From positions 2,170,001 to 2,234,000 of the forward strand of contig NZ_JBFRYB010000001.1 of the NCBI RefSeq assembly GCF_040892595.1: a stretch of 64,000 nt of DNA, in the 5' to 3' direction. Source of the stretch: Zhongshania sp. R06B22. Lineage in GTDB: Bacteria > Pseudomonadota > Gammaproteobacteria > Pseudomonadales > Spongiibacteraceae. The position numbers and the translations under genes are program-made. The notes beneath the pieces were generated by a model. That model worked only from the letters and a program-made list of their open reading frames with translations, did not search any database and had not been told where the DNA came from. Every line of letters begins with the position of its first letter. Position 1 is the first letter of the stretch. Of this stretch, positions 51,158-63,414 are shown in pieces.

Positions 51158-53305
51158 ATGATTTATCAAGGCAAGGCGTTAACTGCAAAGTACCTGGAAG
51201 AAGGCATTGCGGAGCTCTGTTTCGACCTAGAAGGCGACTCAGTCAACAAATTTAATCGCGTTACTCTGCAAGAGTTAGGCGAAGCGACGACAGCGCTAGC
51301 TGCTGAAGCCAATCTGAAAGGCGTGCTTGTTACCAGCGCTAAATCAGTATTTATTGTTGGCGCGGATATCACCGAGTTCACTGAACTCTTCAAGCTACCG
51401 GATGCTGAGATTCGAGCGTGGACCTCTAAAGCAAACGACATCTTTAATGCATTTGAAGATCTGCCAGTACCGACAGTTGCGGTAATTAATGGCGTCGCCT
51501 TGGGCGGCGGTTTTGAAATGTGTTTGGCATGTGACTTCAGAGTCATGTCAACTGCCGCGATAGTAGGCTTGCCTGAAGTGAAGCTGGGGATTAATCCTGG
51601 GTTCGGCGGCACAGTAAGACTACCGCGTGTTATCGGTTGTGATAACGCCATGATGTGGGTTGCGACTGGTCAGCAACAAAAGCCTGCCGCAGCGCTTAAA
51701 GATGGTGGTGTAGATGCTGTCGTTGCGCCAGATGCACTACTCGATGCGTCCTTAGACTTGCTTAAAAACGCCATTGCGGGTGATTTTGATCACCATGCAC
51801 GCAGAGCTGAGAAAACCTCGCCTGTTAAATTAAATGATATTGAACGCATGATGTCATTCACCACAGGTAAAGCCATGGTTGCACAGCAAGCTGGACGTCA
51901 TATGCCTGCGCCACTTACGGCGGCTAAATCAATGGAGCGCAGTGCCGGCTTGAATCGGGCCGAGGCCATTGAGGTTGAAATAGATCATTTCCTTAAATTA
52001 GTACGTACTCCCCAGGCTAGCGCCCTAGTTGGGCTGTTTTTGAGTGAGCAAGCGGTGAGTAAAGCCGCTCGTGGTTTCGCCAAAACCGGTGGTGATATCA
52101 AACAAGCGGCAGTTTTGGGTGCGGGTATTATGGGCGGTGGTATTGCTTACCAGTCGGCCTATAAAGGCACGCCTATTCTGATGAAGGATATCGCTGACGC
52201 TGGTCTTGCACTTGGGATGAAGGAGGCGGGTAAATTACTTGCCAAGCGCGTGTCTCGCGGCCGCATGACCGCCGATAAAATGGCAGCCGTGTTAGGCAGT
52301 ATCCGACCATCGCTGAATTACGACGGTTTTGATAAAGCCGATGTCATTGTTGAAGCGGTCGTAGAGAACGCTAAGGTTAAGCAAGCGGTTCTCTCTGAGA
52401 CTGAAAAACACATCAGCACAGACGCTGTGCTGGCCTCTAATACCTCGACAATTTCTATCACCCACCTCGCTGAAGCGCTGGAGAGACCAGAGAACTTCTG
52501 CGGTATGCACTTTTTTAACCCAGTGCATGCGATGCCTTTAGTTGAGGTTATTCGCGGTGAGAAGACTAGCGATCTAACTATTGCAAAAGTGGTCAAGTAC
52601 GCTTTGCAGATGGGTAAAACGCCGATTGTTGTTAATGATTGCCCGGGCTTTTACGTTAACCGCGTATTGTTTCCGTATTTCGCCGGCTTTGACATGCTTA
52701 TACGCGACGGTGGCGATTTCCGTAAGATCGACAAAGTGATGGAAGGTTTCGGTATGCCAATGGGGCCTGCCTACCTGATGGACGTTGTTGGTATTGACAC
52801 CGGTTATCATGCGGCAGAGGTAATGGCGGCAGGTTTCCCCGATAGAATGCGTCATGAATTTACCGGTATTTCTCAGCTAATGTTTGAAGCCAAGCGTTAT
52901 GGCCAGAAAAACGGCATTGGTTTTTATCGCTATGAAGAAGATGCCAAGGGCAAGCCTAAGAAGTGCGAAGATGAGGCTGCGCTAGCGATGGCTGAATCTG
53001 CCAAGCAAGCATCGGTTGAATTGTCCGACGACGACATTGTCGCGAGAATGATGATTCCTATGTGCATTGAAACGGTTCGCTGTCTTGATGAAAACATCGT
53101 GCGTGACCCTGCTGATGCGGATATGGGCTTGGTTATGGGTATCGGTTTCCCAGTATTTCGTGGTGGTGCGCTGCGCTATATCGATCAAATGGGCGTGAAA
53201 GCCTTTTGTGAGATGGCAGATCAGTACGCGGATCTTGGTCCGCTATACCACCCAACAGAAAGCCTCCGTCAAATGGCGGCTAACGGCGAATCATTCTTTA
53301 AATAA
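51158..53305 (+). CDS. fadB: Fatty acid oxidation complex subunit alpha
   Basis: 715 residues. N-terminal enoyl-CoA hydratase/isomerase ([21 protein letters not shown] motif here [18 protein letters not shown], and [16 protein letters not shown] with the two catalytic Glu regions). Then 3-hydroxyacyl-CoA dehydrogenase with [18 protein letters not shown] and the catalytic His in [23 protein letters not shown] precedes the ATG. First gene of fadBA. Confidence 0.97.
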   Translation: MIYQGKALTAKYLEEGIAELCFDLEGDSVNKFNRVTLQELGEATTALAAEANLKGVLVTSAKSVFIVGADITEFTELFKLPDAEIRAWTSKANDIFNAFEDLPVPTVAVINGVALGGGFEMCLACDFRVMSTAAIVGLPEVKLGINPGFGGTVRLPRVIGCDNAMMWVATGQQQKPAAALKDGGVDAVVAPDALLDASLDLLKNAIAGDFDHHARRAEKTSPVKLNDIERMMSFTTGKAMVAQQAGRHMPAPLTAAKSMERSAGLNRAEAIEVEIDHFLKLVRTPQASALVGLFLSEQAVSKAARGFAKTGGDIKQAAVLGAGIMGGGIAYQSAYKGTPILMKDIADAGLALGMKEAGKLLAKRVSRGRMTADKMAAVLGSIRPSLNYDGFDKADVIVEAVVENAKVKQAVLSETEKHISTDAVLASNTSTISITHLAEALERPENFCGMHFFNPVHAMPLVEVIRGEKTSDLTIAKVVKYALQMGKTPIVVNDCPGFYVNRVLFPYFAGFDMLIRDGGDFRKIDKVMEGFGMPMGPAYLMDVVGIDTGYHAAEVMAAGFPDRMRHEFTGISQLMFEAKRYGQKNGIGFYRYEEDAKGKPKKCEDEAALAMAESAKQASVELSDDDIVARMMIPMCIETVRCLDENIVRDPADADMGLVMGIGFPVFRGGALRYIDQMGVKAFCEMADQYADLGPLYHPTESLRQMAANGESFFK

Positions 53306-54499
<1,194 letters not shown>

Positions 54500-54573
54500 C
54501 CCGGCCTTAAAGGTCGCTCTTGTATGAATTTCGTGCAATATCGATCTTTAAGGATAATTGTTTGCAGGTCTGC

Positions 54574-54602
54574 TTGATCGCGCTCATGGCCTGTGGCACA
54601 AT
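54574..54602 (+). promoter_or_regulatory. Possible promoter of tRNA-Leu
   Basis: TTGATC at 54574-54579, 17-bp spacer, CACAAT at 54597-54602. Moderate match only; spacing is ideal. Confidence 0.42.
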
Positions 54603-54610
54603 CTCGTTCC

Positions 54611-54631
54611 TCGCGCAGTCATGCTGCGCGA
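54611..54631 (+). other. Hairpin between fadA and tRNA-Leu
   Basis: Perfect 8-bp stem TCGCGCAG/CTGCGCGA with a 5-nt loop, followed by TTTCATTT. Either the fadA terminator or a leader hairpin of tRNA-Leu, depending on which promoter drives the tRNA. Confidence 0.55.
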
Positions 54632-54683
54632 TTTCATTTGTAAACCGTGATAATTCAATACCTTAAGGCGGTTTTACAGGTGT

Positions 54684-54768
54684 GCGGATGTGGTGAAATT
54701 GGTATACACGCCAGATTTAGGTTCTGGTGCCGCAAGGCGTGAGAGTTCGAGTCTCTCCATCCGCACCA
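54684..54768 (+). tRNA. tRNA-Leu (anticodon TAG)
   Basis: 85 nt with encoded CCA. Acceptor GCGGATG/CATCCGC, anticodon loop TTTAGGT, class II variable arm TGCCGCAAGGCG. Lies between fadA and tig. Confidence 0.97.
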
Positions 54769-54848
54769 TTTCATAGAATTCTTTTAAGTGGCCGCTCTTT
54801 TATAATTGTGGCCATTTATGTTTAACAGCTCTGTTTTGAGGACCCCCC

Positions 54849-56177
54849 ATGCAAGTCTCAGTTGAAACGACTTCTGGCCTAGAACGTCGCCTGATTGTAG
54901 GCGTTCCCGCTGCGCGCATTGATAGTGCAGTTGATTCACGCCTGCAAAATGCTGCCCGCACTGTCAAATTAGACGGCTTCCGCCCCGGCAAAGTACCTAT
55001 GCGCGTCGTTCGCCAGCGTTTCGGCGAGTCTGTGCGTATGGAAGTGCTTGGCGAGGTTATGAACGAAAGCTTTTACGAGGCTATTCAGCAGCAGGGCTTA
55101 AAGCCTGCTGGTCGGCCAAGTATTGAGCCTAAAAGTTTAGAGCCCGGTAAAGATATTGAGTTTGTGGCAACGTTTGAAGTTTTCCCCGACGTGGAAGCAA
55201 AAGATTACGGCTCAATTGAAGTTAAAAAGCCAGTAACAAAAATTACTGCTGCCGATGTCGATAAGATGATAGAAAATCTTCGTCAGCAACGTGCAGACTG
55301 GCAGCCTGCTGACCGCGCTGCGGTTAGCGGTGATAAAGCCAATATTGACTACCTTGGCACCAAAGATGGTGTAGAGTTTGATGGTGGCAAGGCTGAGGGC
55401 AGTGATCTAGAGCTCGGTTCTGGGAGTATGATTCCTGGATTCGAAGACGGTATAGTCGGCATGAGTGCTGGCGAAGAGAAAGTGCTGTCATTGTCTTTCC
55501 CAGATGATTACCACAGCGAAGACCTTAAAGGCGCTGCGGTTGAGTTCAAGATTACCTTGAATAGCGTTACTGAGAAAAAGCTTCCAGAAATGGACGAAAC
55601 ACTGTTCGAAGCCTTCGGCGTTAAAGAAGGTGGCGAAGAAGCGTTTCGTGCAGAAGTAGAAAAAAATATGGCTAGGGAGTTGAAAAACGCCACAAAGTCC
55701 CGCATTAAGAATCAAGTGATGGAGGGTGTACTTGCCGTTCATGCTGATTTACAGGTGCCAAAGGCCTTGGTATCACAAGAAATTGAGGCTTTGCGTAATC
55801 AGCAAATGCAGCAATTCGGCGCGATGGCAGAGAAATTAAATGCCGCTGATATCCTGCCTGATGAGTTGTTCCGGGAAAATGCGGAGCGTCGCGTAAAGCT
55901 TGGCTTGGTGCTAAACGAGCTGATTAGCGCAGAAGGTATTAAGGCTGATGAAGTAAAGGTGCGTGCTGCTTTGGAAGAGATGGCAGTAAGCTATGAAGAT
56001 AAAGACGAAATTATTAATTGGTATATGAGCAACCCAGAACAGCTTCAACAAATCGAAGGTATGGTCATTGAAGAAGAAGTTGTTGAAAAATTGCTTGAAA
56101 AATCGAAGGTTAGCGAAGAAACTTTAAGCTACGAAGAAGTTATGTCGCCACCAGCGAAAGAGGCAGAAGAATCCTAA
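54849..56177 (+). CDS. tig: Trigger factor
   Basis: 442 residues. Ribosome-bound chaperone and prolyl isomerase. Ribosome-docking loop in KLDGFRPGKVPMRVVRQRFG (signature GFRxGKxP), FKBP domain around 150-240 (DKANIDYLGTKDGVEFDGG), and the C-terminal chaperone arms. GAGGA precedes ATG 54849. A perfect TATAAT lies at 54801-54806 but with a poor -35. Confidence 0.98.
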   Translation: MQVSVETTSGLERRLIVGVPAARIDSAVDSRLQNAARTVKLDGFRPGKVPMRVVRQRFGESVRMEVLGEVMNESFYEAIQQQGLKPAGRPSIEPKSLEPGKDIEFVATFEVFPDVEAKDYGSIEVKKPVTKITAADVDKMIENLRQQRADWQPADRAAVSGDKANIDYLGTKDGVEFDGGKAEGSDLELGSGSMIPGFEDGIVGMSAGEEKVLSLSFPDDYHSEDLKGAAVEFKITLNSVTEKKLPEMDETLFEAFGVKEGGEEAFRAEVEKNMARELKNATKSRIKNQVMEGVLAVHADLQVPKALVSQEIEALRNQQMQQFGAMAEKLNAADILPDELFRENAERRVKLGLVLNELISAEGIKADEVKVRAALEEMAVSYEDKDEIINWYMSNPEQLQQIEGMVIEEEVVEKLLEKSKVSEETLSYEEVMSPPAKEAEES

Positions 56178-56206
56178 TCTGAAAAGGGTGCTCTGGTTTT
56201 TTCCGG

Positions 56207-56245
56207 TCAAGCGACTGAACGCAAGTTCCGTCGCTTGATTTTTTT
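56207..56245 (+). terminator. Intrinsic terminator of tig
   Basis: TCAAGCGAC and GTCGCTTGA pair, extended inward by GAAC/GTTC around a GCAA loop, followed by seven T. A weak sigma-32-like CTTGATTT lies inside its 3' arm (see rejected items). Confidence 0.88.
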
Positions 56246-56295
56246 CTGCTGGCCGTAAATTTAACTCACTAATTACGTACGGAAGAGTATTCAAT

Positions 56296-56928
56296 ATGTC
56301 CCGCAATTCGTTCGATGGTATGAGCAATAATTCTGTAACCAATCTTGGTTTAGTGCCAATGGTTGTAGAGCAAACCGCACGTGGTGAGCGTTCCTACGAC
56401 ATCTACTCCCGCCTGCTTAAAGAGCGCGTTATCTTTTGTGTAGGACAAGTTGAAGACCATATGGCCAATCTTATTGTGGCCCAGCTGCTTTTCCTCGAAT
56501 CTGAAAATCCTGATAAAGACATCCATCTTTATATTAATTCGCCAGGCGGGTCTGTTACGGCCGGCTTGTCTATTTACGACACCATGAAGTTTATTAAGCC
56601 CGACGTGAGCACAATGTGTATTGGCCAGGCTGCCAGCATGGGTGCCTTTTTGTTAAGTGGCGGCGCTAAAGGCAAGCGGTTTATTGTGCCAAATGCCCGC
56701 ACCATGATTCATCAACCTAGTGGCGGAGCCCAAGGGCAGGCTACAGATATAGATATTCAAGCTCGCGAGATCTTGATTATTCGTGAAAAACTGAATCACC
56801 TTATGGCTGAGCACACGGGCCAGACTTACGAAACGATTGCGCACGACACCGAGCGCGACAACTTCATGAATGCGCAGCAATCTTGTGACTACGGCTTGGT
56901 GGATGAAGTTCTCACGTCTCGCTCATAG
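56296..56928 (+). CDS. clpP: ATP-dependent Clp protease proteolytic subunit
   Basis: 210 residues. Serine peptidase with catalytic S114 ([11 protein letters not shown]) and H139 ([10 protein letters not shown]). N-terminus includes the short propeptide region before [30 protein letters not shown] precedes the ATG. Partner ClpX follows 125 bp downstream. Confidence 0.98.
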   Translation: MSRNSFDGMSNNSVTNLGLVPMVVEQTARGERSYDIYSRLLKERVIFCVGQVEDHMANLIVAQLLFLESENPDKDIHLYINSPGGSVTAGLSIYDTMKFIKPDVSTMCIGQAASMGAFLLSGGAKGKRFIVPNARTMIHQPSGGAQGQATDIDIQAREILIIREKLNHLMAEHTGQTYETIAHDTERDNFMNAQQSCDYGLVDEVLTSRS

Positions 56929-56972
56929 CGACTGTTGCGGCACCATTCGGATTTAGGTTTGAGTGGTGCGAA

Positions 56973-57001
56973 CTTGCAAAATTGAGCAAAAAGCGTCATC
57001 T
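56973..57001 (+). promoter_or_regulatory. Sigma-32-like promoter of clpX
   Basis: CTTGCAAA at 56973-56980, 13-bp spacer, CGTCATCT at 56994-57001 (6 of 8 to CCCCATNT). Spacing equals that of the lon promoter. Lies 53 bp before the clpX ATG. Confidence 0.55.
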
Positions 57002-57053
57002 TTAATGCAGGGTGCTTCTATCATCCCGCAAAATCAGAACAAGGTAGGTATGA

Positions 57054-58334
57054 ATGAGTAGTAAAGACGGCACAGATGACAACGGCAAACTGCTGTACTG
57101 TTCCTTCTGTGGTAAAAGCCAGCACGAAGTCCGCAAATTAATCGCCGGGCCGTCTGTCTTCATCTGTGATGAGTGTGTTGATCTTTGTAATGACATCATT
57201 CGGGAAGAAGTTCAGGAAGCAGCGAGTGAGGCAGGCCGCGACAAACTGCCGACGCCACAGGAAATTAATGTCACGCTAGATCAATATGTTATAGGGCAGT
57301 CTCGCGCCAAGAAAGTGTTGGCTGTCGCGGTCTATAATCACTACAAGCGCCTGCGTTATGGCGACAAACACAAAGACGAAGTAGAGTTGGGCAAAAGTAA
57401 TATTTTGCTGATAGGGCCAACAGGTAGTGGTAAAACGCTGCTTGCAGAAACCTTGGCGCGTTTGCTCGACGTACCATTTACTATCGCCGATGCGACGACG
57501 TTAACCGAAGCCGGTTACGTTGGTGAAGATGTTGAAAACATCATTCAGAAGCTTTTGCAGAAATGTGACTACGATGTTGAAAAGGCTCAGATGGGTATTG
57601 TCTACATCGACGAGATCGACAAGATCTCGCGCAAGTCAGACAACCCCTCAATTACCCGTGATGTATCTGGTGAGGGTGTTCAGCAGGCGCTTCTTAAGCT
57701 AATAGAAGGTACGGTTGCCTCGGTGCCGCCTCAGGGTGGGCGCAAGCATCCCCAGCAAGAATTTTTGCAGGTAGATACCTCAAATATACTTTTTATCTGT
57801 GGCGGCGCGTTTGCTGGCCTAGATCGCGTGATCCGCGATCGCTCAGAGAAGGGCGGTATTGGGTTTGGTGCTGAGATCAAAACTAAGGACGAGGCGCGTA
57901 ACGTTGGTGAAATTCTTGCTGATGTTGAGCCCGATGACTTGGTTCGCTACGGTCTGATCCCTGAATTTGTTGGTCGCCTGCCGGTCATTGCAACCCTTGA
58001 GGAGTTGGATGTAGACGCTTTGGTAAGCATTTTAACCGAGCCTAGAAATGCATTGACTAAGCAGTACGCCAAATTGTTCGATATGGAAGGCGTAGAAGTT
58101 GATTTCCGTGAGGACGGTTTGCGGTCCGTGGCGGAGAAGGCCATGACGCGCAAATCTGGTGCGCGGGGTCTGCGTTCGATTCTCGAGTCGGTACTCCTCG
58201 ATACAATGTATGATCTGCCATCAATGGATAACGTGAGTAAGGTAGTTATTGATGCGTCGGTTATCAAAGGTGATTCTGCGCCAATATTGGTCTATCACAA
58301 CAGCGAGCAGCGTAAAGCCGCTCCAAAAGAGTAA
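57054..58334 (+). CDS. clpX: ATP-dependent Clp protease ATP-binding subunit ClpX
   Basis: 426 residues. AAA+ unfoldase. Zinc-binding domain with C16, C19, C38 and C41; Walker A GPTGSGKT; Walker [10 protein letters not shown]; the ClpP-contact IGF loop (GGIGFGAEI) and sensor-2 KSGARGLRS. Feeds substrates to ClpP. Single stop followed by a terminator. Confidence 0.98.
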   Translation: MSSKDGTDDNGKLLYCSFCGKSQHEVRKLIAGPSVFICDECVDLCNDIIREEVQEAASEAGRDKLPTPQEINVTLDQYVIGQSRAKKVLAVAVYNHYKRLRYGDKHKDEVELGKSNILLIGPTGSGKTLLAETLARLLDVPFTIADATTLTEAGYVGEDVENIIQKLLQKCDYDVEKAQMGIVYIDEIDKISRKSDNPSITRDVSGEGVQQALLKLIEGTVASVPPQGGRKHPQQEFLQVDTSNILFICGGAFAGLDRVIRDRSEKGGIGFGAEIKTKDEARNVGEILADVEPDDLVRYGLIPEFVGRLPVIATLEELDVDALVSILTEPRNALTKQYAKLFDMEGVEVDFREDGLRSVAEKAMTRKSGARGLRSILESVLLDTMYDLPSMDNVSKVVIDASVIKGDSAPILVYHNSEQRKAAPKE

Positions 58335-58348
58335 ACCCCGCTAAATAT

Positions 58349-58390
58349 AACGCTGCGAGAAGCTTCTTTTCGCAGCGTTCGTCTTTTTTG
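58349..58390 (+). terminator. Intrinsic terminator of clpX
   Basis: AACGCTGCGA and TCGCAGCGTT pair across an 11-nt loop; CGTCTTTTTTG follows. Confidence 0.8.
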
Positions 58391-58412
58391 TTAGTTTCTT
58401 TACAAGTCAAGT

Positions 58413-58441
58413 CTTGTTTTTAACGCTGCAAATCCCCATCT
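58413..58441 (+). promoter_or_regulatory. Sigma-32 heat-shock promoter of lon
   Basis: CTTGTTTT at 58413-58420, 13-bp spacer, perfect CCCCATCT at 58434-58441. About 70 nt of leader before the lon ATG. Confidence 0.85.
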
Positions 58442-58517
58442 TAGAACTAAGCTGTCTTTATAGTTGGCGAAGATCTGCTGCAAGTGGATTGGGCCAGATT
58501 AATTAAGAGGAAAAGTA

Positions 58518-60944
58518 ATGGCTGACAAACACGAAATACTGGAATTGCCACTGCTTCCTTTGCGCGACGTGGTGGTTTACCCCCATATGGTCATCCCCTT
58601 GTTCGTAGGGCGGGATAAATCCATTCGAGCGCTCGAGCTGGCCATGGCCAGTAATAAGGAAATTGTGCTTGCCGCACAGCGCAACCCGGATTTGGATGAG
58701 CCGGGGACCGATGATCTTTATGATATCGGTACCGTCGCAAATATTTTACAGTTACTAAAATTGCCTGATGGCACAGTTAAGGTATTGGTGGAAGGTAGCT
58801 ACCGCGCCCAACTCAACGCGGTAACGGCTGAAGAGGACTATTTTAGTGCTGAAATCACTGCTTTAGAGGGTGAGCGTATTGCTGCCGATGAGTCAGAGGT
58901 TATGCTTCGCTCGGCAATTTCGCAGTTTGAGAAGTATATTAACTTAAGTAAAAAGATTCCTGCTGAAGTTCTTACCTCCCTGTCGGGTATCGATGATCCT
59001 GGCCGCCTTGGCGATACCATCGCTGCTCACATGACAATGGAGCTGGAGCAGAAGCAAGCTGTTCTTGAAATGGCGAATGAGCGCGAGCGGCTAGAGCACT
59101 TGATGGGCCTGATGGAAGCGGAGATAGACCTTTTTCAGGTTGAGAAGCGGATTCGCGGTCGTGTTAAAAAACAGATGGAAAAGAGTCAGCGTGAGTACTA
59201 TCTGAATGAGCAAATGAAAGCGATTCAGCGCGAACTCGGAGAGTCTGAAGAGGGCATGAACGAGCTGGAAGAGCTTGAAAACCGGGTTCAGAAAGCGGGA
59301 ATGAGCAAAGAAGCTCTGGAAAAGGCTAAAGCTGAACTGGCCAAGCTTAAAATGATGTCACCAATGTCTGCTGAGGCGTCGGTGGTTCGCGGTTATATCG
59401 ATTGGTTGGTGAATATTCCCTGGCAAAAACGATCGCGTATCAAGCATGATCTTAAGCTGGCTAAGGAAATTTTAGATGAAGATCATTATGGCCTCGAAGA
59501 GGTTAAAGATCGCATTCTTGAATACCTCGCAGTACAAAAACGGGTCAAGAAAGTAAAAGGACCGGTGCTTTGCCTAGTTGGTCCTCCGGGCGTGGGTAAG
59601 ACTTCCCTGGGTGAATCTATTGCCCGTGCCACCAATCGTAAATTTGTGCGTATGGCATTGGGTGGGGTGCGTGATGAGGCCGAGATTCGCGGGCATCGCA
59701 GAACCTACATAGGCTCTATGCCGGGTAAAGTCATTCAAAAAATGTCTAAGACAGGGGTGAGAAACCCTCTGTTTTTGTTGGATGAAATAGACAAAATGGG
59801 TATGGATCACCGCGGCGATCCCGCGTCGGCGTTGCTGGAAGTCTTAGATCCTGAGCAGAACCATTCCTTCAATGATCACTATCTTGAAGTTGATTATGAT
59901 CTGTCAGATACCATGTTTATCTGTACGTCCAACTCTCTTAATATACCGCCGGCATTAATGGATCGAATGGAAGTTATTCGTATTCCTGGTTATACCGAAG
60001 ATGAGAAAATTAATATAGCTCGCCGTTACCTCATACCCAAGCAATTGAAGAACAATGGCTTGAAAGTGACTGAGGCGGAAATCAACGATGAGTCTCTCCA
60101 AGATATTGTGCGGTATTACACCCGTGAAGCGGGTGTGCGTGGTTTAGAGCGTCAAGTCGCCAAGGTTTGTCGTAAGGTTGTTAAAAATGTCGCTTTGAAC
60201 GGAGACAGCGGTATTGTTTCTATTACTAGCGCTAATCTCGAAGACTATTTGGGTGTCCGTCGATACACCTTCGGCAAGGCTGAAGAAGAGAATAAGGTCG
60301 GTCAAGTGACGGGCTTAGCTTGGACCCAGGTAGGCGGCGAGCTCCTCACCATTGAAGCGGTGTCGGTAGTCGGTAAGGGTCGTCACATTAAGACTGGCTC
60401 TTTGGGCGACGTGATGCAGGAGTCGATTCAAGCGGCGACTACAGTGGTTAGAAGCCGCTCTAAGCGTTTAGGTATTCCCGCTCGCTATCATGATACCCAC
60501 GATATCCATATCCATATGCCAGAAGGTGCAACCCCAAAAGACGGGCCTTCTGCAGGTGTTGGGATGTGCACGGCCTTGGTTTCGGTGATAACGGGTATTC
60601 CGGTTCGCTCGGATGTGGCGATGACCGGTGAAATTACGCTTCGCGGACAGGTACTAGCCATTGGTGGTTTAAAAGAAAAACTGCTTGCGGCTCACCGTGG
60701 CGGCATAAAAACCGTTATAATCCCTATGGAAAACGAAAGGGACCTGAAAGAAATTCCGGAAAACATAATAGCCGACTTAGAAATTCGTCCAGTTAAGTGG
60801 ATTGACGAAGTTCTGGATATCGCGCTGGAAAGTCTTCCCGAAGAAATTTCAGAAGAAGCCTATCTTGCTGGTATTGACGACAGTCATAAAAACGTAGACG
60901 GAAACGGTGATATTCTCGGAGAATCGCGGGCAAACGCCCACTAA
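58518..60944 (+). CDS. lon: ATP-dependent protease La (Lon)
   Basis: 808 residues. N-terminal substrate-binding LON domain ([23 protein letters not shown]), coiled region, AAA+ module with Walker [10 protein letters not shown] at ~355-363 and Walker [10 protein letters not shown], and the C-terminal peptidase with catalytic S678 in [11 protein letters not shown] and the Lys in GLKEKLLAA. Own heat-shock promoter; AGAGGAAA precedes ATG 58518. Confidence 0.98.
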   Translation: MADKHEILELPLLPLRDVVVYPHMVIPLFVGRDKSIRALELAMASNKEIVLAAQRNPDLDEPGTDDLYDIGTVANILQLLKLPDGTVKVLVEGSYRAQLNAVTAEEDYFSAEITALEGERIAADESEVMLRSAISQFEKYINLSKKIPAEVLTSLSGIDDPGRLGDTIAAHMTMELEQKQAVLEMANERERLEHLMGLMEAEIDLFQVEKRIRGRVKKQMEKSQREYYLNEQMKAIQRELGESEEGMNELEELENRVQKAGMSKEALEKAKAELAKLKMMSPMSAEASVVRGYIDWLVNIPWQKRSRIKHDLKLAKEILDEDHYGLEEVKDRILEYLAVQKRVKKVKGPVLCLVGPPGVGKTSLGESIARATNRKFVRMALGGVRDEAEIRGHRRTYIGSMPGKVIQKMSKTGVRNPLFLLDEIDKMGMDHRGDPASALLEVLDPEQNHSFNDHYLEVDYDLSDTMFICTSNSLNIPPALMDRMEVIRIPGYTEDEKINIARRYLIPKQLKNNGLKVTEAEINDESLQDIVRYYTREAGVRGLERQVAKVCRKVVKNVALNGDSGIVSITSANLEDYLGVRRYTFGKAEEENKVGQVTGLAWTQVGGELLTIEAVSVVGKGRHIKTGSLGDVMQESIQAATTVVRSRSKRLGIPARYHDTHDIHIHMPEGATPKDGPSAGVGMCTALVSVITGIPVRSDVAMTGEITLRGQVLAIGGLKEKLLAAHRGGIKTVIIPMENERDLKEIPENIIADLEIRPVKWIDEVLDIALESLPEEISEEAYLAGIDDSHKNVDGNGDILGESRANAH

Positions 60945-60958
60945 GACGCAGAGATACC

Positions 60959-60987
60959 TTGACCATATACGGCGCAGTTGGTATAAA
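60959..60987 (+). promoter_or_regulatory. Sigma-70 promoter of hupB
   Basis: TTGACC at 60959-60964, 17-bp spacer, TATAAA at 60982-60987. Begins 15 bp after the lon stop; leader of ~100 nt. Confidence 0.82.
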
Positions 60988-61094
60988 TCCCACTCCTTAC
61001 GCAGTCGGTCTTTTTAGCCCTGCGTTTGTTTGTGACGGTCACCAGCCAGTTAATGTATAAATATTTTTTATAACAATTTGAAGGGGAAGAATAA

Positions 61095-61367
61095 GTGAAT
61101 AAATCTGAGCTAATCGACGCTATTGCAGAATCTGCGGATTTGTCTAAAGCAGCGGCAGGACGCGCACTGGATGCGGCCGTAGAAGCTATAACTAATGCAC
61201 TGAAATCAGATGATTCAGTTTCTTTGGTTGGTTTTGGTACTTTTAGTGTTAAAGATCGTGCCGCGCGCACTGGTCGCAATCCACAAACTGGCGCACCAAT
61301 TGAAATTTCAGCTGCTAAAATTCCAAGCTTTAAAGCCGGTAAGGCGCTGAAGGATGCCTGTAACTAA
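61095..61367 (+). CDS. hupB: DNA-binding protein HU-beta
   Basis: 90 residues, nucleoid protein. [47 protein letters not shown] (the DNA-binding arm) and [10 protein letters not shown] are diagnostic. GTG 61095 with AAGGGGAAG upstream. lon-hupB-ppiD is the classical order. Confidence 0.97.
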   Translation: MNKSELIDAIAESADLSKAAAGRALDAAVEAITNALKSDDSVSLVGFGTFSVKDRAARTGRNPQTGAPIEISAAKIPSFKAGKALKDACN

Positions 61368-61427
61368 GGTATAAACTGCCATTCCCGCTCATGCGGGAGG
61401 CCGTAGGGGTAAAACCTCTTACAGAAG

Positions 61428-61454
61428 GCGCATCGAGAGGTGCGCTTTTTTTTT
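61428..61454 (+). terminator. Intrinsic terminator after hupB
   Basis: GCGCATC and GGTGCGC pair (one G-U) around a GAGA loop, followed by nine T. It ends only 25 bp before the ppiD ATG. Confidence 0.82.
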
Positions 61455-61478
61455 GATTCAGAATCAGGTTTAGCATCA

Positions 61479-63356
61479 ATGCTACGAAATATTCGTAATA
61501 ATATCCAAGGAACAGCGGCCAAAGTTATCATCGCGATAATTATAGTGCCGTTTGCACTATTCGGGATCGATAGCTTATTTAATAGCTCGGCGCCATCAGC
61601 GGCGGCGGTCGTTAACGGTGAAAAGATTTCAGCGGCTGAATTGCAACAGGCAATTACCATGCAGAAGCGCCGTCTATTAAGCATGATGGGGGATCAAATC
61701 GACCCAAGCATGCTCGATGATGCAATGCTTCGCAAACCGGCCCTTAATACCCTTATTAAACAGCAGTTACTGCTTCAGGCGGCCAAAGACGAAAATATTG
61801 AAATTTCAACTGCGCAGCTTAATGCCACTATCGCGGCAATGCCTCAATTTCATGAAGATGGTCGCTTTTCTCAAGAGCGGTATCAGCAGGTACTTCGCTT
61901 GCAAGGGTATAACGGTAGCTTTTTTAAACAGCTGCTGGCCTCGGATTTAATAATCCAGCAATTGTCGACGGCAGTGGTTGGTTCGGCGTTTATTACTGAT
62001 GCTGAATTAGCTCGGTCTGTGGGTTTGTTGCATGAGTCACGTGATTTTCACTTTATAAATTTGCCGCTTGCCATCTACACCCAAAATGTCAGTGTCAGTG
62101 ATGAAGAAATTTCCGCTTATTACGAAGCCAATACTGAGTCATTTTTAAGTGATGAGGAGGTTCGGTTTTCTTATATTGAATTGACTGAGGCACAGTTTTA
62201 CGAGCCCGTATCGGAAGATCAAGTACAGGCCGAGTATCAGCGTTTAGTGAATACCAGCAACGCCCAGGCTGAGCGCGAAGCTGCGCATATTTTGATTGAT
62301 ATCACTGATGATCGTAGTCGCGAGACTGCCTTGGCAGAGCTCCAAAAAATTCGTGCCGATATTTTGGCAGGGGCTAACTTTGGCGACCAGGCTAAGAAAT
62401 ACTCCGTGGATGCCGGATCTGCAACAAGCGATGGTTTGCTAGGGTTTACTAGCGGCGAGAGTTTCCCTGTCGAGTTTGAAGAGGCTTTGGCGAATTTGAA
62501 GGTAGGTGAGTTGTCGCCGGTGGTTGAAACGGAAGCCGGTTTACATCTCATTAAACTAGTCAGCCTTCGTAAGCCAGAAATACCGAGCTTTGACCAGGCA
62601 CGCCTCGAAATAACAGAACAACTTCGCGAGCAAAAGGCGCGGCCCCGTTTGGTCGGTGCTGTCGATAACCTAAAAGACTTGGTGTTTAATGCAGAAAGTC
62701 TCGCTATGCCGGCTGATGAAATGCAGTTGCAGGTTCAGCTGAGCGATTGGCGCAGTCAACAGTCTGATGAAGGCTTATTTGCCTATCCAGCGGTGAAGCA
62801 GGCGGCGTTTAACGCAGAGCTTCGCAATCAGGGTCTGAACAGCGATGTTATCGAACTTTCATCTGATCGCTATGTAGTTCTTCACATTGAAGAGTATAAA
62901 GCGCCAGAGCCAAAAGCCTTGGAAAGCGTAAAGGCCGATATAGAATTAATACTGGTTGAAAATAAGGCGGAGGCGGCAGCTGAAATACAAGCGCAATCCT
63001 TGCAAGCAGTCCTTGCCGCTGGTGGTCGAGCTGAGGATGTTGCCAAGGAGCAAGGTCTAACGTGGAATGCGATAATGGATGGTAAACGCAGCGATATCAA
63101 TATCGATGCGGCCGTCCGTAATCAGGCGTTTTCAATGCCTCGCCCGCAAACTCAAGCGAGTGTAAGCACGCTTCGTAAAAATAACGGCGATCGTGTTGTG
63201 TTGCAGCTGCTGGATGTCCGCTATGGTGATATTTCGGCTCTGAAAGAAAGCGTTGCGTTAGAGGCAGAGAAAAATGCCTACCGTAACAAATCATCTCAGG
63301 AGTTCTCCGCTTACTTTAATAGCTTGTGGGAAAACGCCGAGATTAAAATTAATTGA
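61479..63356 (+). CDS. ppiD: Periplasmic chaperone PpiD (SurA-N / parvulin)
   Basis: 625 residues from ATG 61479. A single N-terminal membrane anchor (TAAKVIIAIIIVPFALFGI) followed by VVNGEKISAAELQQAI, a SurA-type N domain, one parvulin PPIase domain around 265-370 (REAAHILIDI ... GLLGFTSGESFPVEFEEAL ... GLHLIKL), and a coiled C-terminal part. Assists outer-membrane protein folding at the Sec translocon. ATG 61479 is preferred over the upstream frame extension from 61440, which lies in the hupB terminator. No clear ribosome site. Confidence 0.94.
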   Translation: MLRNIRNNIQGTAAKVIIAIIIVPFALFGIDSLFNSSAPSAAAVVNGEKISAAELQQAITMQKRRLLSMMGDQIDPSMLDDAMLRKPALNTLIKQQLLLQAAKDENIEISTAQLNATIAAMPQFHEDGRFSQERYQQVLRLQGYNGSFFKQLLASDLIIQQLSTAVVGSAFITDAELARSVGLLHESRDFHFINLPLAIYTQNVSVSDEEISAYYEANTESFLSDEEVRFSYIELTEAQFYEPVSEDQVQAEYQRLVNTSNAQAEREAAHILIDITDDRSRETALAELQKIRADILAGANFGDQAKKYSVDAGSATSDGLLGFTSGESFPVEFEEALANLKVGELSPVVETEAGLHLIKLVSLRKPEIPSFDQARLEITEQLREQKARPRLVGAVDNLKDLVFNAESLAMPADEMQLQVQLSDWRSQQSDEGLFAYPAVKQAAFNAELRNQGLNSDVIELSSDRYVVLHIEEYKAPEPKALESVKADIELILVENKAEAAAEIQAQSLQAVLAAGGRAEDVAKEQGLTWNAIMDGKRSDINIDAAVRNQAFSMPRPQTQASVSTLRKNNGDRVVLQLLDVRYGDISALKESVALEAEKNAYRNKSSQEFSAYFNSLWENAEIKIN

Positions 63357-63362
63357 TGTAAC

Positions 63363-63397
63363 GTAATCACCGCGCTGTGTATTGGTGTGGTGATTAC
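63363..63397 (+). terminator. Hairpin after ppiD
   Basis: Perfect GTAATCACC/GGTGATTAC stem with a 17-nt loop, beginning 6 bp after the stop. T-run is weak (TTGGATAAAT). Confidence 0.4.
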
Positions 63398-63414
63398 TTG
63401 GATAAATAAAAATA

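Noticed and set aside
56234..56260. Possible sigma-32 promoter of clpP (CTTGATTT-N11-CCGTAAAT)
   Set aside because: The -35 is part of the tig terminator stem, the spacer is short and the -10 matches CCCCATNT poorly.
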